From: Volvox africanus
Lineage: Eukaryota > Chlorophyta > Chlorophyceae > Chlamydomonadales > Volvocaceae
Reading direction: 5' to 3'
NCBI GenBank assembly: GCA_030268105.1
Contig: BSDZ01000011.1
Location: 3,931,001-3,995,000, forward strand
Length of the DNA: 64,000 nt
This document shows, in pieces, positions 1-11,847 of this stretch; the first letter of the stretch is position 1, and the number at the start of each line of letters is the position of its first letter. The notes below the pieces were generated by a model. It did not search any database. It was given only the letters and a program-made list of their open reading frames with translations, and was not told where the DNA came from. The position numbers and the translations under genes were made by a program.

Positions 1-179
1 ACGCACACTTGCATAATGCATCATTCCTCAGGGGCCGGTGCTGCGCAATTTGCAAGGGAATTGCAGGGCGACAATATGCCATTCGGCATGTAGCCATGAA
101 CGATAGCCCCATACTCTCTGAAGACCTGAACCCCAATATCCGCAGATTTGGCTATCGTTCCAAGCCCCAGCAGAGCTAT

Positions 180-3100
180 CTACGCAGCCTCTCCAAGATC
201 GGTGCTGCACTGCAAGATCGGTGTCCCCAGTGTGTCCACCAACGCCACTTCCCCACCTGCCGTCCGCCGGGACAGCTCCACCAGAGGGTCGCGATCGTCT
301 CCGGACTCAGAAACGGAGTTCCATGCGTGGTCTGGACATACATGCATCAGCTCCAAGCGAGCAAGTCGCGGCATGCTCAAAAGGTCCAGAAGGTGCAGTG
401 GTGAGGCGGGCCGAGCGTCACACACCAGATGAAGCGTCTGCCGGCAATGGGATTAGCGTGGGCATATGTATGGTGTGGGTAAAAGCATAAGGGAATACCG
501 GGGTGAGAGCCACAACCGAGGATCTCAGTCACGCTTGCAAGGAGAAGTGCAAACCGGAATGAATGCAAAGAACACGCGCGTGCGCATGCAGGATTGTGTA
601 TATGTAAATGTGTGTATGTGAATATATGTGTGCAGGAGGAGTGAGCACACAGGATGAGGACGGGTGTGTTAGGACAAGCGGAACATATACTTGACAAATA
701 AAAAAAGGAAGGAGGGGTAACGGTAAGGAAAAGGTTAAGCTCACACATGACAAAGAGTCAATCCAAGGGTTCTAACCAGTGTTTTTTTCGTTTTAGTGAG
801 TCTGATTTTGGGTACAGGTTAAGCAACGAAAAACATTTTCCATTATAGCGGTTATAAACATACAATGGCAAAAAAGGCTAGGGAGCCTTTTGCACCCGCT
901 CAGAGCATGAAAAACCCTAAAACCCCTTGCCTCAGTCCTAAGAAGGTTCATTTAACGGATGGCTCCCTCCCACTATTGCTCTGCATGTATCCACTTGTAG
1001 TTGCTGCTCACCACGTCACCAGGTGGAGAACTGTGTATGTGCTCAACTTTAATACGTCCTGGGCATACATGCACATGCAGAGGGCCTTCAGGCTGGAGAA
1101 CCTCACTGACCTGGTGGAACTGCTTGCCATTAGCTATGAATTTAGCAAATTGTCATTTTCCCTTTGGAAGAGCAACAGCTTGGGGTCCTTCATATCATCA
1201 TTCGCGCATGTCCATAAATTTTCCAGGCAAAAATGCCTCTTCTGTGAAATCTACCGGGCCTTTGGGCCCAGTACCCCAGCAGTGGGAGGAGGCCTTGGAC
1301 CAGGGCTAATATTAAAAAATCCCCTCAATACAATCATTATACTCTATTGAATCCACCTGCAAATATTACCCCATTAGAAGGTTTTAAAATAATTGGTCAT
1401 CTGAGACCAATATTTACCCAGGATCGTACACCTTGTAGCATCCATCACAAGTAGACAGCCCAAGTCACGGCCAATTTTCCTGGTTACTGTTTCTAAAGCC
1501 CAAAATATCTAGTTACCCCTAAAAACACTGGTTCTCACTGCGCGTGACCCAGAGCGAGAATGAGGAAGCTGCTGGATGCAGGCTGCTGTAGTTGTGTAGG
1601 GGTTGAGGCGAAGAAACGAATCCTGGTGCTGATACTGGTGGAACGAGGACGGGATGAGGGGCTATTCACATTTGTCTTTGTACGCAGTCGAAACGCGAAC
1701 ATCACTAGCTTTGTTAGTTTATTCTTAGAATCGCAATCAGGGGAATCTCAACGCACACGCCGACCGAACCCCACCTGCACGCGCGACTGTTCTCTCGTCC
1801 TGTTTAGGATTCTATGTTACCATCGATTACTCAGATCAGAACGGAAATAAGATCCCATAACTCGCCAACCAACTGAGTGCTTCAGCGGGAGCTCTCTCAC
1901 TTTATTAGTGCCCATCATCCCACCTCCAGTGTTGTGATGCTTGCCAGATAGCGTGCCCCCTCTGCATTGATGTTTTCACCGCCGAACTGCAGGCTGCGCA
2001 GCTGATTATGCCGAACCAGAGACGCTAGCAAATCGTACACCTGCGCGGCAGCACACGGCGAAACAGTGATTGAGGACGGCGACAAAAAGTGCGTGAGGGC
2101 GAGGGTAAATCTTATGCGGACGGGTTAGGTCCCCGGATTCGTTGCATATCCTTGCCCGTTGCGACCATAGAACTGGAGCTGGCCGCTTTCGGTTGGCCTT
2201 TCTACTGGAGCCATCTCTTACTGTGCTGCCAGAGCACGCATCCACCTGAACAACTGTTTCAAATTATCGGGGAGCTTAGAGCGGCCACCGTAACCTGCTG
2301 ATTTTCTTTCAAGCTGTGCCATCTTACTGTGCTGCTGCACCCTTTAGCGTTTCCATCTTCTGCAATCTTTGATGTAAGAATACACGCAAAGCATTTTCAT
2401 CTTAATGAGCACACAATGACTTCGCAGCCATGAAATGTGAACGATTCCTCTCTGGTATGGTATTTGGACACGGCAACTCTCTCCCGCCCCTACCTCACTG
2501 AAGTCCAGAAACGAATCCACGTCGTAGCCGATGATCCATCTGGTAATACGGGCGAAAGAGCAGATTCGTGATACGCGATTCATTGAACTAGGGAGCAACA
2601 AGAGGAGATTGTCACATGAACAGCCGCCAAAAGCGCCTCTGAGACGCACGACCTCTATGAGGACGAGCGGAAACCTTTAAGAAGAGGACCCCGTGCGGGA
2701 GATTAAAATCCGCTAGCCAAACACCAAAACTAATCAAGGCGGAGGGGAGAAGACATGGAACGAGCTCCACGAAATAAAAGCCGCCTCTTTTTTCTTGGTG
2801 AGAGCCTTGGACCGTCCGGCACACGTCTAAGCATCCCCACACTTTCAGTGCGTACATGTCTCCAAACCTTTCCACCCTTTTCTTCTCGTGCAATCGGTCC
2901 GTCGTGCAATCAGTGCCACTAGTAATTATTGTTATAATTATTGTCAACTACGTGTGGCCTATAACCAGCTCTCCGTGAGGTCCACAAGAATTTACAAGAC
3001 CCAGATCCCCTGCTCCCCGTCCTATGACTTCCAGAACGCTTCTAATCTCAGCTCGCCTATTTTTTAATCTTAATTAGCAGATATCCCAGATCCTAGAGCC

Positions 3101-4526
3101 CTGAAGGAGCCCGGAATCCCTGCTCCTGGTCCTATTATTCTTCCAACTTGCTCGAGGCAGTTCCATGGAGCACTCCCAGCTTACTTCATGCAGAGCTCCT
3201 TCAGCTGGCCGAGCTTGCACAGGTGCGGCATGGAGGAGCGATACATCGGCTGCCCCGCTTCGTCCATGCCACCCTGGCCTTGGAATAGCAGCTCCTGACG
3301 GGCGCCGTACAGTCGAGGGAAGGCAAGTTACATCGTTGGAATGGCGATACTAGTACTAATGGCGCAACAAGGCTAGCCACCGCAACAATGGCAGGTGCAG
3401 GGTGGCTAAAAGGCATCTGCACGGGAAGCGTACCGTGATGCCCAGCAGCGGGGTAGCCACGAACCTAACCGTGGTTATGGCAATGCCAAAAATCCCGAAC
3501 AAAATGTCAACGAAATGTGTGCGTTGCCGTTTCATGTACCTCCCTGCACCGCATCCCCATCATGCAAGGCGTAAGGCAACCCCACACGCACTCTCTTTTC
3601 CCCCTCCCCATTATATCCACCTGTGTTTATTTTCTTTTGTTGCATTTGTAATATTACTACCCCTGGAGCTTCTTGACGTTCAGATCCACTAATGCATCTC
3701 GACTTCCAAAGTATACCGAGACAAAAGACTCCCAAAGACTCATGGCCGGCTTTAAATAGGTCTCGCACCCCACCAGTGACGTAATGTGGGTCATCACTCC
3801 CAGCGCTGAGTAGTCCAGAGGCAGATCCCACGTGACGCTGTCGTGTACGGACATGCCAAGCACAGTAGGCCACAGCGTGCGCAGAGTGGAAATGGCTGCG
3901 TGCACCTGGGCCCGATGCAGCATGGCATTGTGTATCAGCGTAATGTGAGAAATCCATGGAAACTGGGTGCGTAACCGTGGAAGCGGCGTTCCACGCCGTG
4001 GTGCCGCCGTAAGTGGCGACACGTCAACGGCACCAGGCGGGAACATTATCCTGAGGCCACCCGGGGTGCTAGGGCTTGGGGCTGAGCCACCGGCACCGGC
4101 GCCGACGCTGCTAGGGCCAGCCGTCACCACCTCTCCATCCCGCAGCCAGTGGCTCACGCCACTGTTAGGCCGCGCAGACGTGCCCAGGCTTGACGAGACA
4201 GCAACGTTTCCTGTCGGCGTTGTGTGTTCAGACTGATCTCCAGTTGTTATCCTTTCCCGCAGTATGCCTTGCTGACTGGTCATGCGTGCAACAAGCTCCG
4301 CCCAGCCGGGGGCGGGACCCGCGACCAGAAGCGGGTGGTTGAGTGGAAGCGTCAAATGGGTCACCATGGCGCAGGCGGCAGTACGCCAGGCGCGACAAGC
4401 CAATGAAGCAGATCCCAGGTCATGTGAGAGAAAGGAAAATATATCCTGCATGGTAAGTGAACGGGAGCACTTCTGCCGATTCATGGAGGGGACGGGAGGA
4501 GAACGACCACCATGTGGACTTGACAC
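180..4526 (-). CDS. F-box / leucine-rich-repeat protein (5 exons)
   Basis: Model exons 4526-3774, 3294-3185, 2587-2494, 2040-1924 and 437-180 join with unbroken phase and GT/AG sites (about 443 aa). Residues ~25-60 look like an F-box (LTMQDIFSFLSH ... SLACRAWR). From residue ~180 to the end the protein reads as leucine-rich repeats; three of them form only when exons are spliced: MTHITSL|ELLFQGQ, KLGQLKELCM and SITTLE|TLHLVCD. A Gly/Ser/Pro-rich stretch lies between the two parts. F-box proteins are substrate adaptors of SCF ubiquitin ligases and LRRs usually bind the target; the target here is unknown. The 1.49-kb fourth intron holds a hAT-like relic (777-1530). The stop at 180-182 is the simplest end, but a later exon outside the window cannot be excluded. 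Exon 3 is the least certain; an alternative start is the second Met (MNRQKCSRSL). Confidence 0.62.
769..1538. mobile_element. hAT-like DNA transposon relic with TIRs and 8-bp target duplication
   Basis: The element spans 777-1530 (754 bp). It has perfect 10-bp terminal inverted repeats (CAGTGTTTTT at 777-786 and its complement at 1521-1530). Flanking octamers GTTCTAAC (769-776) and GTTCTCAC (1531-1538) match at 7 of 8 positions. A CAGTG-type end with an 8-bp duplication is the hAT signature. It lies in the fourth intron of the F-box/LRR gene. Internal sequence is AT-richer than the host gene and contains a broken reading frame on the minus strand. Confidence 0.6.
973..1310 (-). pseudogene. 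Decayed coding fragment inside the hAT-like element
   Basis: About 110 codons read in one frame, ending at TAG 975-973, broken by three TGA codons (two adjacent near 1200, one near 1153). Between the stops the text is protein-like (for example GKQFHQVSEVLQPEGP). All three stops could derive from CGA by C-to-T change. I do not recognise the family and cannot say whether it is transposase. Confidence 0.35.
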
Positions 4527-7500
4527 GCATCGTACATTAACGTACGATGCATCGGGGGAGGGGTCTGATAAGAAGGAGCTGGTCTAGTAGGCAAACAAAT
4601 TATGACTTTGTGTGAACTCCTACGGTTGGTGTTAGCTGAAGTTCCGGAGACCGCGACGGCCGCGAAGTGATAGACACGTCATGCTGTGTACATTGAGGAT
4701 TGAGTTCTCTGCTCTAGCTCTAGCCTGGCGCAAAACTTGCCCGAGCGCGAGTGAGGTTTAAGTAGAGTAAGGTTTAAAGCAGTGCTTAGTCCAGTTCGCT
4801 CGTAATTTGCTCAAAGCGCAGGAAACATTATGTTACTCCTATGAAAAATCATGATCGGACGGGCATTGGATGGCTAAAGTTATAATACCGTGGACATTCA
4901 CGGACCTGAACCAATTCTTGAGGAAGCGCTCCCCATGGAACCTGCCCATCGTTTTCTCGAAGCCTCTTCATGATAAAAAATCAAACAATGGGTGTGTATT
5001 CGGAACGAATAAGGTCGGTTCACTATGACAGTCGAGCTTGAAAATAGGAACCATGTGTCGTGAACTGATTGTTCACGGTATCAACTCATGATGTAAAGGG
5101 AAATACCAGAAGCGAACGTAGATTTGATCACGTAGAATTCAAGGCTATTGATGGCTATTATAGCACATGCATATGGAATCCCCAGGCGCACGGTGTCGCA
5201 TGCCGTGAACTGATGAACTTGACATCAATAAAAATCCTGCCAAGCACAGGCAAAAATAACGTATACCACTGGTTTATTTCCTTCACTCCCAAACTCTCGC
5301 TTTCCTCTCACGAGTTCGCTGTCGTTATGGAACGCTTATCGGAAAATGAGTTATTACATGGTTGAAATCAAAACTGAACTGATGTAGCTTAAAAATGACC
5401 GTGCAAGAACCTACCAGTCAACATGGGCTTGCCTTTTGCCGAGGAGTCTACCGTGAATATCGACACCCGTTGGCCGAATTTATGTTGCGGAGAATTATGG
5501 GATCCAATTGTGTTGCATTGTGGAATTTTTACTATGCCTTAGCCGATCCCCTTCCTCGATTTTGGCAAACACGTAAAAATTGCTGTTGCTTAGATGCAAT
5601 TGTCAATGGTTCACTGCCTTTCTAACATGGAGCCCCTCCCCCGCCGCTTCCGAACCTGTTGTTTCATTACACGTATCCTTAACCTGCGCATGTATCACAG
5701 GGCGTCAGTAGGCATTTTCTTCCACACCAGCGCGGTGCCATGCGGTTGGTGTGCCCCAACTAGGATGTGACTCAGCTGCAACAGCCTCTGGTTGTACTTG
5801 CGCCGCTGCCCACCTGACATGCAGCCCTATGGGTCCCACTGTCATGGGTTCTCCTACTAGCCGGGCGCTGTATGGAACCGCGCTGGCATTGAGTTCATCA
5901 CAGGGATGTGTAGCAGCCCCCGCAGTGGGGTCCACATCCGAGACGGCCCTCCGCGATCTCACGCTCACATTTTTGGCTTCACCGGACATGCAGACAGTAG
6001 CTCATAGGTGGTATGCTGTTATGTTTACAGCGTGACTTCAAAAGGGAAGCACTGTTGTTTTTTTTGCTTTCTCTACCCTCACAAGAGATCGGGAAGATAA
6101 AAGAAGCCTTTTCGGAGGACTGAATAGCCGGGGGAGGGGAGGGGGCTTGTGGAACGCACAGTGCTGAGACGAGATAAGAGTATTAGCCCGGAAAACGGGA
6201 AATCACTGTTTCTTGGGAGGGCCCCACATTCGGTCTGAGATGCCGAGGACCGGCAGTTCCAGTGCGCGTGGCATTGACTATGACTGTGCCATTTAGATGC
6301 ACGTCTCACAGACGCCGTCCTCACCGCTGGAGCTACGAGCCCTTAGCCGACGTTTACTTTTGTTTGAGTCCCTGAAGGGTGGGGGCAGACGAAAGAACTA
6401 GAGCACTTATCCCCGGCAAACTAGCAGTGTCAATGCAACAGCTAGGAAGAGGACTTATCCGGATCGGGACGAGTGCCCGCCCCCACCTCCGCCACCCACT
6501 CAGGTTCAGCAGCAAGTTGAACGACTGGTATAGTCCGACATATCCCTGGAGAGCTTGCGTGTGCGATGGCTTACGGGAAAACCCTTGAAGACGTTCTTCG
6601 CGCGTGGCTTTACGAGATAGGTGCATGGGAGACTGCCGTAGGCGCTAGGCCCTGCTTTCTCGATCCTCCTTCGATATGAAGGGCTATGAATTGGCTCGCT
6701 TGCGTGCGGTGCTTAGAATCCCACGTGCATGCTGAGGTTATGAAAAGTAGTAGTAATAGTAGTACTAAGGGTAGAAGTAGTAATAGTAGTAGTGGTGGTA
6801 GTGGTAAAACTGGTGGTAGCAGCAGTGGCGGTAATGCTGATGGCGATGGTGACAATCGCCACGGAGGCTGCAACGGCGAGCCGCTGGACCTGGACCGGCC
6901 ACCTGACACACGTGGTAAGGTTGGGCAGAGCCTTATGCCCGTTGATGCCAGTCCGATCCCATGGATTCCAGCCCCAACGGTTCACGTTTTCCAAAGGCCG
7001 GATACAATTGAGATGACTTCTCTTGTCATCTATGATGCGAGCCCGCCGGGTGAAGCAGCCACGACTATGGAGGAGGCAGGGGTCACAGTGGCCGGGACTG
7101 GAGGCTCTGATGCAAAGGCCAGCGTCGCGGGTACGAGGACCTTTGCCTTAGGCAGCGGTGAGCTTGATCGGTATATTGCTTGTTTCCTGCACAAAACAGC
7201 CGTCGTGGTCAACATTATGGCGGAGCTCTCCCTAAAGAGAGAGCTCACCAAGCCGCACCGACAGCAGCAGTTTCAACCGCAAATTCAACGTGTACAGTGG
7301 CTGCCTCGTAGAAGAATACCGTGTGGCAGCGCTGGCCTCTGGGAAGTCGACGAATACGATTAATGCAGCAAGGGCCCAACGGGGAGCAACGACGTGCTGC
7401 TTACATGGACGTCTTGAAGCGGTTTAAAAGCGTGTCCCTCTTGTTGGCTCCTCTCACCTAGAGCGCATCGACGCCCATCATCCTACGAAGCGTGCAAATG

Positions 7501-8743
7501 CTCACCAACAGTCTAGGAAAGGAATCAATGAAGATGCCTCGCTCGACTTACTGTCTGCAGCATTGTCGGCGAGTGGATGTGGGACTTTTACATAATAAAT
7601 ACACTATAATTGAGATCTGCACACTCACGGCTCAACGCTTTAGAGAGTCGAAAACGGAATTCTGCAGAACCCTCTGCGAGGTGCTTTCTCCAGCACAGCA
7701 GATGAGCATGCGAAAAACAGGACTGGTCAGTTGCTATAGGGCCGGTTGCCTTGCGTGAGCACAGCATCCTTTATTGACCGGTCCTGCTTTTCATCCTACC
7801 TCCTCAAGGCTTACCACTTATACCAAGGTTTACAAGCCTGCTTCACGTCTCCTCGCTTAAGCTACATGTACGATGCTGTCAAGAAACAGCGATGCCATGC
7901 ATAGCTCGTATAATGAAATCCCGATATGCCTTGTACACTATGAAGTAATGCGACAAGTAAGGCGGCGCAACTCCACCAAAATAAGCAGCTCTTGAGCCGT
8001 TCCCAGGCTCCCGCAAGATATCGCATCGGAAATAGTTCCTGTGTCTCGTCAGTAAGCGCACGGGACTAGCTCTAGTCACCGTTCTGCTTGCCCTTCGTAT
8101 CTAATCTACCTGTCTCGGCCAAAAACTCCTAAGGACACGGAGTGCGAGCAGAAGGCCAGACTTGGTTGGGTCTTTCGGTCGCAGTGTGCGTCGAAAACCA
8201 TGAAAGAATACTGCCGACGTTCATGAACAACGAATACGGCGCATTATCCTTTTCCTCCCTCCGTCCTCCGAAAGTCCTGTAAGCTTCAGGGTTGTCCACA
8301 CACACCTCTCCAATCTTACACTCCACTTGCAGAAAAACACACTTAAAAACTCTCATATTAACGCTCAAAGCCAGCCACTTAATGGGCCGCCTGAATTCCA
8401 ACACTACATAATTTTCCCTAGGGGTGATGAACATCGCCCCAATTAGTAAATTAAATCTTCACGGAGTAACTTCTCGAAGCTCAAAAACTTCCAATATGCG
8501 GATGAACGGGCCGCTCACAACGGAACATTGAGACGCTGCCTCAAAAGTCGGCCGCAGCCACCCCGTCAACCATATCCCCCCGATGCCATCCGAACCTAGA
8601 TAGCGGGAAAACTCCTTCTGCATTCATCCACCGAAGATACTTTGACCTGACGAAATGTGAGCCGCATCCCGCCGCCGCTCGTGTACATTTCATACCCTAA
8701 ACCTCCTTAAAAAGAATGGGTAAACACGCCGAAACATCCGGCC
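4527..8743. other. No recognisable gene
   Basis: No reading frame here has a motif I recognise. The longest is on the plus strand at 6686-7363 (225 codons); its first third is an AGT/GGT trinucleotide repeat encoding Ser/Gly and the rest is unfamiliar. Overlapping frames at 5705-6035 on both strands are Ala/Ser-rich and unconvincing. An ATG-free AT-richer tract occupies 4790-5640. The part next to 8744 probably includes the 3' UTR of the phosphatase gene; a TGTAA-type signal on the minus strand lies at 8320-8316, 424 nt past its stop. Confidence 0.4.
6741..6835. repeat. AGT/GGT trinucleotide repeat
   Basis: Imperfect trinucleotide run (AGTAGTAAT, GGTAGTGGT and variants). It creates Ser- and Gly-rich frames on the plus strand and Thr-rich frames on the minus strand, so those frames are weak evidence for a gene. 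Confidence 0.8.
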
Positions 8744-11341
8744 TCATGCAGCCTTCAGCTTCGCCTTGGCCAGGCCCGGCTTTCCACTAAAGCCTCGCCG
8801 CTCCTTGAACCACGCCATCACATTGCGCACTGCAAACAGCGCCACTGCCAGAGCTGTACATCCGTACAGGGCTAGCCGCTGCTCCGGCCGCTCCGCCAAG
8901 GCCTTAAGCGCGTACCCTGTTCCCAGCTGGTACCATGCGATGGCGGTGGCGGCGCCCAACCCATACCCCACCAGCACTTGGGGGACTGTGTGATATCCCA
9001 GGCGTACACGTAGCCATGTCTGCGGCAACAGAGAAACAGCAACAGCACAGTTGAAGGGCAGCTTGTTAGAGACGCCAGGATTTTACCAAATTCGCCGAAA
9101 ACGGAAGTGAGTGAGCGCTAGAAAACCCTTTGCCCTATTTTGCATATTGTTGTTTGTTTATTGTTATTGTGGGTTCAGCGGGGAACGGGGAACGGAAAGA
9201 TTACTAAGAGCGGGCTTCTCCAAATGGCGGCAAGCACTTATAAGGGGGCAAAACCTGCCAACCAGCCCTCTGTCGATCCCTAACTCGTCCGTAACTCAAC
9301 AAGCCTCTGAGTCAGTTGCGACCGGCTGCCACCCCAGTCATCCGTGCGTTGCATTAGTTAAGCCGCATCTTTGACTTTATATCTCGTCTCCACCTTCCAG
9401 AGGTCAGCTCACTTCAGCTCACTTCAGTTCAATAGGGTATAACTTTTGGCGCAGGATGGGGCTACTCCTCACCAGGAACACGCTGAGCGCCAAAACCGTC
9501 GCCGCAGCTGCGGACCCCGCGTTGACCGGCGCCATGCCCTGGGCCAGCGACAGTGCAGTGTACACACCCAGGAACGCTAGGCCTGCGGAGGGGGAGTTGA
9601 ATCAGTCGGATGGCGTACCGATGCCTCGGCGCAAACGGAGCCCAGGCGGCCGCAGGAGGCCTGCTGTAAGAGAATTCAACGCCTACAAGGCTTCTAGGTC
9701 CATTAGGGTTACATTTTCACGGCGTCATCTAGCAGCCCCCAACAGCGCGTGAGACATTTCACTCAATGGCGTACCGGCACCTAGCATTTGTGTGTGCCAG
9801 CTGACGGTACATGAACATGCTTCTTCGCCGTCTGCATATTAACGTCACCGTAATCGTTGACTCAGACGAGGTGATGCTGTAACGACATGTCCGACATCCC
9901 GCTCTTGTCCCACCATTCCCGTGCACGTCCCTGCGTCCCTGCCGACCCTCTGCACTCACTGTTTGCGTGTGATGACGGCATGCCCGGATCTGCCTTTCTT
10001 GCGCTGGGTGGCCGTTGCTCATTGATAACATGTTTCAGGGCCTGGAATATCCAAAGGCCGGAACGATGATGATGAGGAGGAGGAGGGGGAGGAGGAAATG
10101 GAGGAGGAAGAGGAAGTGGAAGAGGAGGAAGAGGGAGAGGGAGAGGAGGAGGCCGTCCGGACATAGAGATTGAGGTTAGGGTAGAGAGGAAAACACAAGC
10201 TGATCATTGGGGATAAGGAGTTTAGGCTGTGGAAGCGCAGTCTGTGCTCAAAGCGGGCGCGCACCATCCAGTTGATTGCCTCTCTGGAAAGGTTCAATTG
10301 GCCTGAAAGCAGATGCGCGAAGGCGCCGTCCACGACTGTCCTGTTTCCTGTGGGTGCAGGATCCTAGTCTTTGCATCCGTGTGGGGATATAGCACCCCCG
10401 CATATGGACTTACCTTTCTCTCCGCTAAATACTGCAGCAGCGCTGATTCCTCGAGGAGACTGTGGGTGCTATGGAATGACTGTAGGGCGATACCACCGCC
10501 AGTGCGCGACGCCGCAACCAGCGCTACACGCACCTTGTTAATGAAGGAAGCAATGATGGAGCCCAGAACGCACCAGGCAACGGCCAGATCGCGGCGAAGA
10601 AGCAACACTGCAAATACCGCCGTGGACACTGCCCATTTGGTCTGCGTACAGCAAGGAATGGTGGGAATGGTTGTGCGGAAGAGAGGAAGATTGATGCTGT
10701 TGGTTTCAGCGTCTGTGGTGGTGGTGCTGCTGGTGCTGGTGCTGGTGGTGCTGATGGTGACGATGGATTTAATCTTGGTGGTGGCAACCAAGATGGGATA
10801 CTGATGGTGAGCTTGCGCTGGGATCAGCAACTAAAAAACGTACCAGCTCATTTATGGTCGTGAGTAAGACCGTGGAGATGCTGTGAGGCACGGCATCGCT
10901 TGATCCATTGCCTGATGAGGATTGTTGATGGACGGGCCCGCCCCCTGGATATAACTCGTTCAGCTCCATCCCGTCTGCCGCAGCTGCTGTGCAGGGTAAA
11001 ATGGAGACGCGCTGATGTCCAAGACTACCCGCTACTGGTCCAGCGCCCTTCGCCAGTCGGAGTGACCACCGCCGGGGATGAGCAGTGCGGATAACGGGGG
11101 ATGCAGGGAAGCTGCGTACTGCTTTGCTTCTCCGCAGCGGGAAACGCCGGCTGAATACGGGGCAGACAGGGTAGGGGGACGGCGGAGGAGATCGGCACAC
11201 GCGCCTGCAAACATCAGGGCAGAGATGTATATAAGAACCATTGGCGCTGACCAGGTCATCCATGGGCTCCAAGGTGGCTACCGTTGGACTGCGCAGGAAC
11301 AAAAGGCCATCAGCAAAAATGCAGAGGAAACGTCTCTTCAA
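8744..11341 (-). CDS. Plastid-type lipid phosphate phosphatase (PAP2 family, LPP epsilon/gamma-like)
   Basis: Exons 11341-10844, 10641-10534, 10041-9960, 9582-9473 and 9019-8744 join in phase to give about 357 aa. The PAP2 phosphatase motifs appear in order: K205-x6-RP (KHVINEQRP), PSSH at 224-227 (the second motif, with its catalytic His) and R270-x5-H276 (RVRLGYHTVPQ). The PSSH serine followed by ANS forms only across an exon junction, which supports the splicing. Four to five hydrophobic segments follow exon 1. The family removes phosphate from phosphatidate or polyprenyl diphosphates in membranes; resemblance to Arabidopsis LPP-epsilon/gamma suggests the plastid envelope and phosphatidate to diacylglycerol. 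The ~140-residue Arg/Pro/Ser-rich N-terminus would fit a transit peptide, but its exact start is uncertain. Dolichyl-diphosphatase is the main alternative. Confidence 0.82.
10070..10155. repeat. GGA-rich purine tract in phosphatase intron
   Basis: GATGATGAGGAGGAGG... passes into GAGGAAGAGGAAGTGGAAGAGG. It lies in the second intron of the phosphatase gene, just upstream of the acceptor of exon 3, so on the transcribed (minus) strand it forms the C/T-rich polypyrimidine tract. Confidence 0.75.
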
Positions 11342-11847
11342 AGAGAACGCAACAATATTGGAAGGCGGCGATACTATGTACAGTATTCGAGTTGCTAGTC
11401 ACAAACAGCACGTAAACAGCTGGAATTGCCGTAAACAATAGGATTTCACCAGCGCAAAGGTTCGTGCATCCACTGCTTGCCACCATTATACGAGCATGGC
11501 ATTAGCAGACACTTTCGATAACAAGAATCAATGCTACCTAAATTCGCGCAAAGTCACAACAATATCCGAACAAATGACAACTGACTAGGTTCCCTCTCGG
11601 ACACAAGTAAATTGGACGTGAATAGTTGTGCATACCCATAATTCTCCTCCAGTTGTACATAATAGCTACATCAAGTGTTCGTTCCGGGCCGCCGCTGCTC
11701 TTCGTCTTAGGAGGTATGGACGTTGGTTGAAGTCCGCCGGCGCCCCGGATACCAAAGCATACATACTAATACAACCGTAAAATTAGGATTGACTGAGGAA
11801 GCTCTAGGACTACCGTATTCGTCTCGTAGAGATACCTTGCTGCGACG
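11342..11847. promoter_or_regulatory. Shared upstream region of phosphatase and cryptochrome genes
   Basis: The start codons of the minus-strand phosphatase and the plus-strand cryptochrome are 506 bp apart and diverge, so this interval must hold both promoters and 5' UTRs. I see no clear TATA box or light-response element. Its role is inferred only from position. Confidence 0.45.

Noticed and set aside
908..928. CCCTAAAACCCC, a reverse telomere-like unit
   Set aside because: Only one and a half units inside the hAT-like relic; expected by chance.
961..1310. TGA recoded as tryptophan
   Set aside because: Intact genes in the window (phosphatase, cyclophilin, UBA2) end with TGA and use TGG for Trp; decay of CGA is simpler.
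6686..7363. 225-codon plus-strand frame as a gene
   Set aside because: First third is a trinucleotide repeat and the rest has no recognisable domain; kept only as a note in the intergenic entry.
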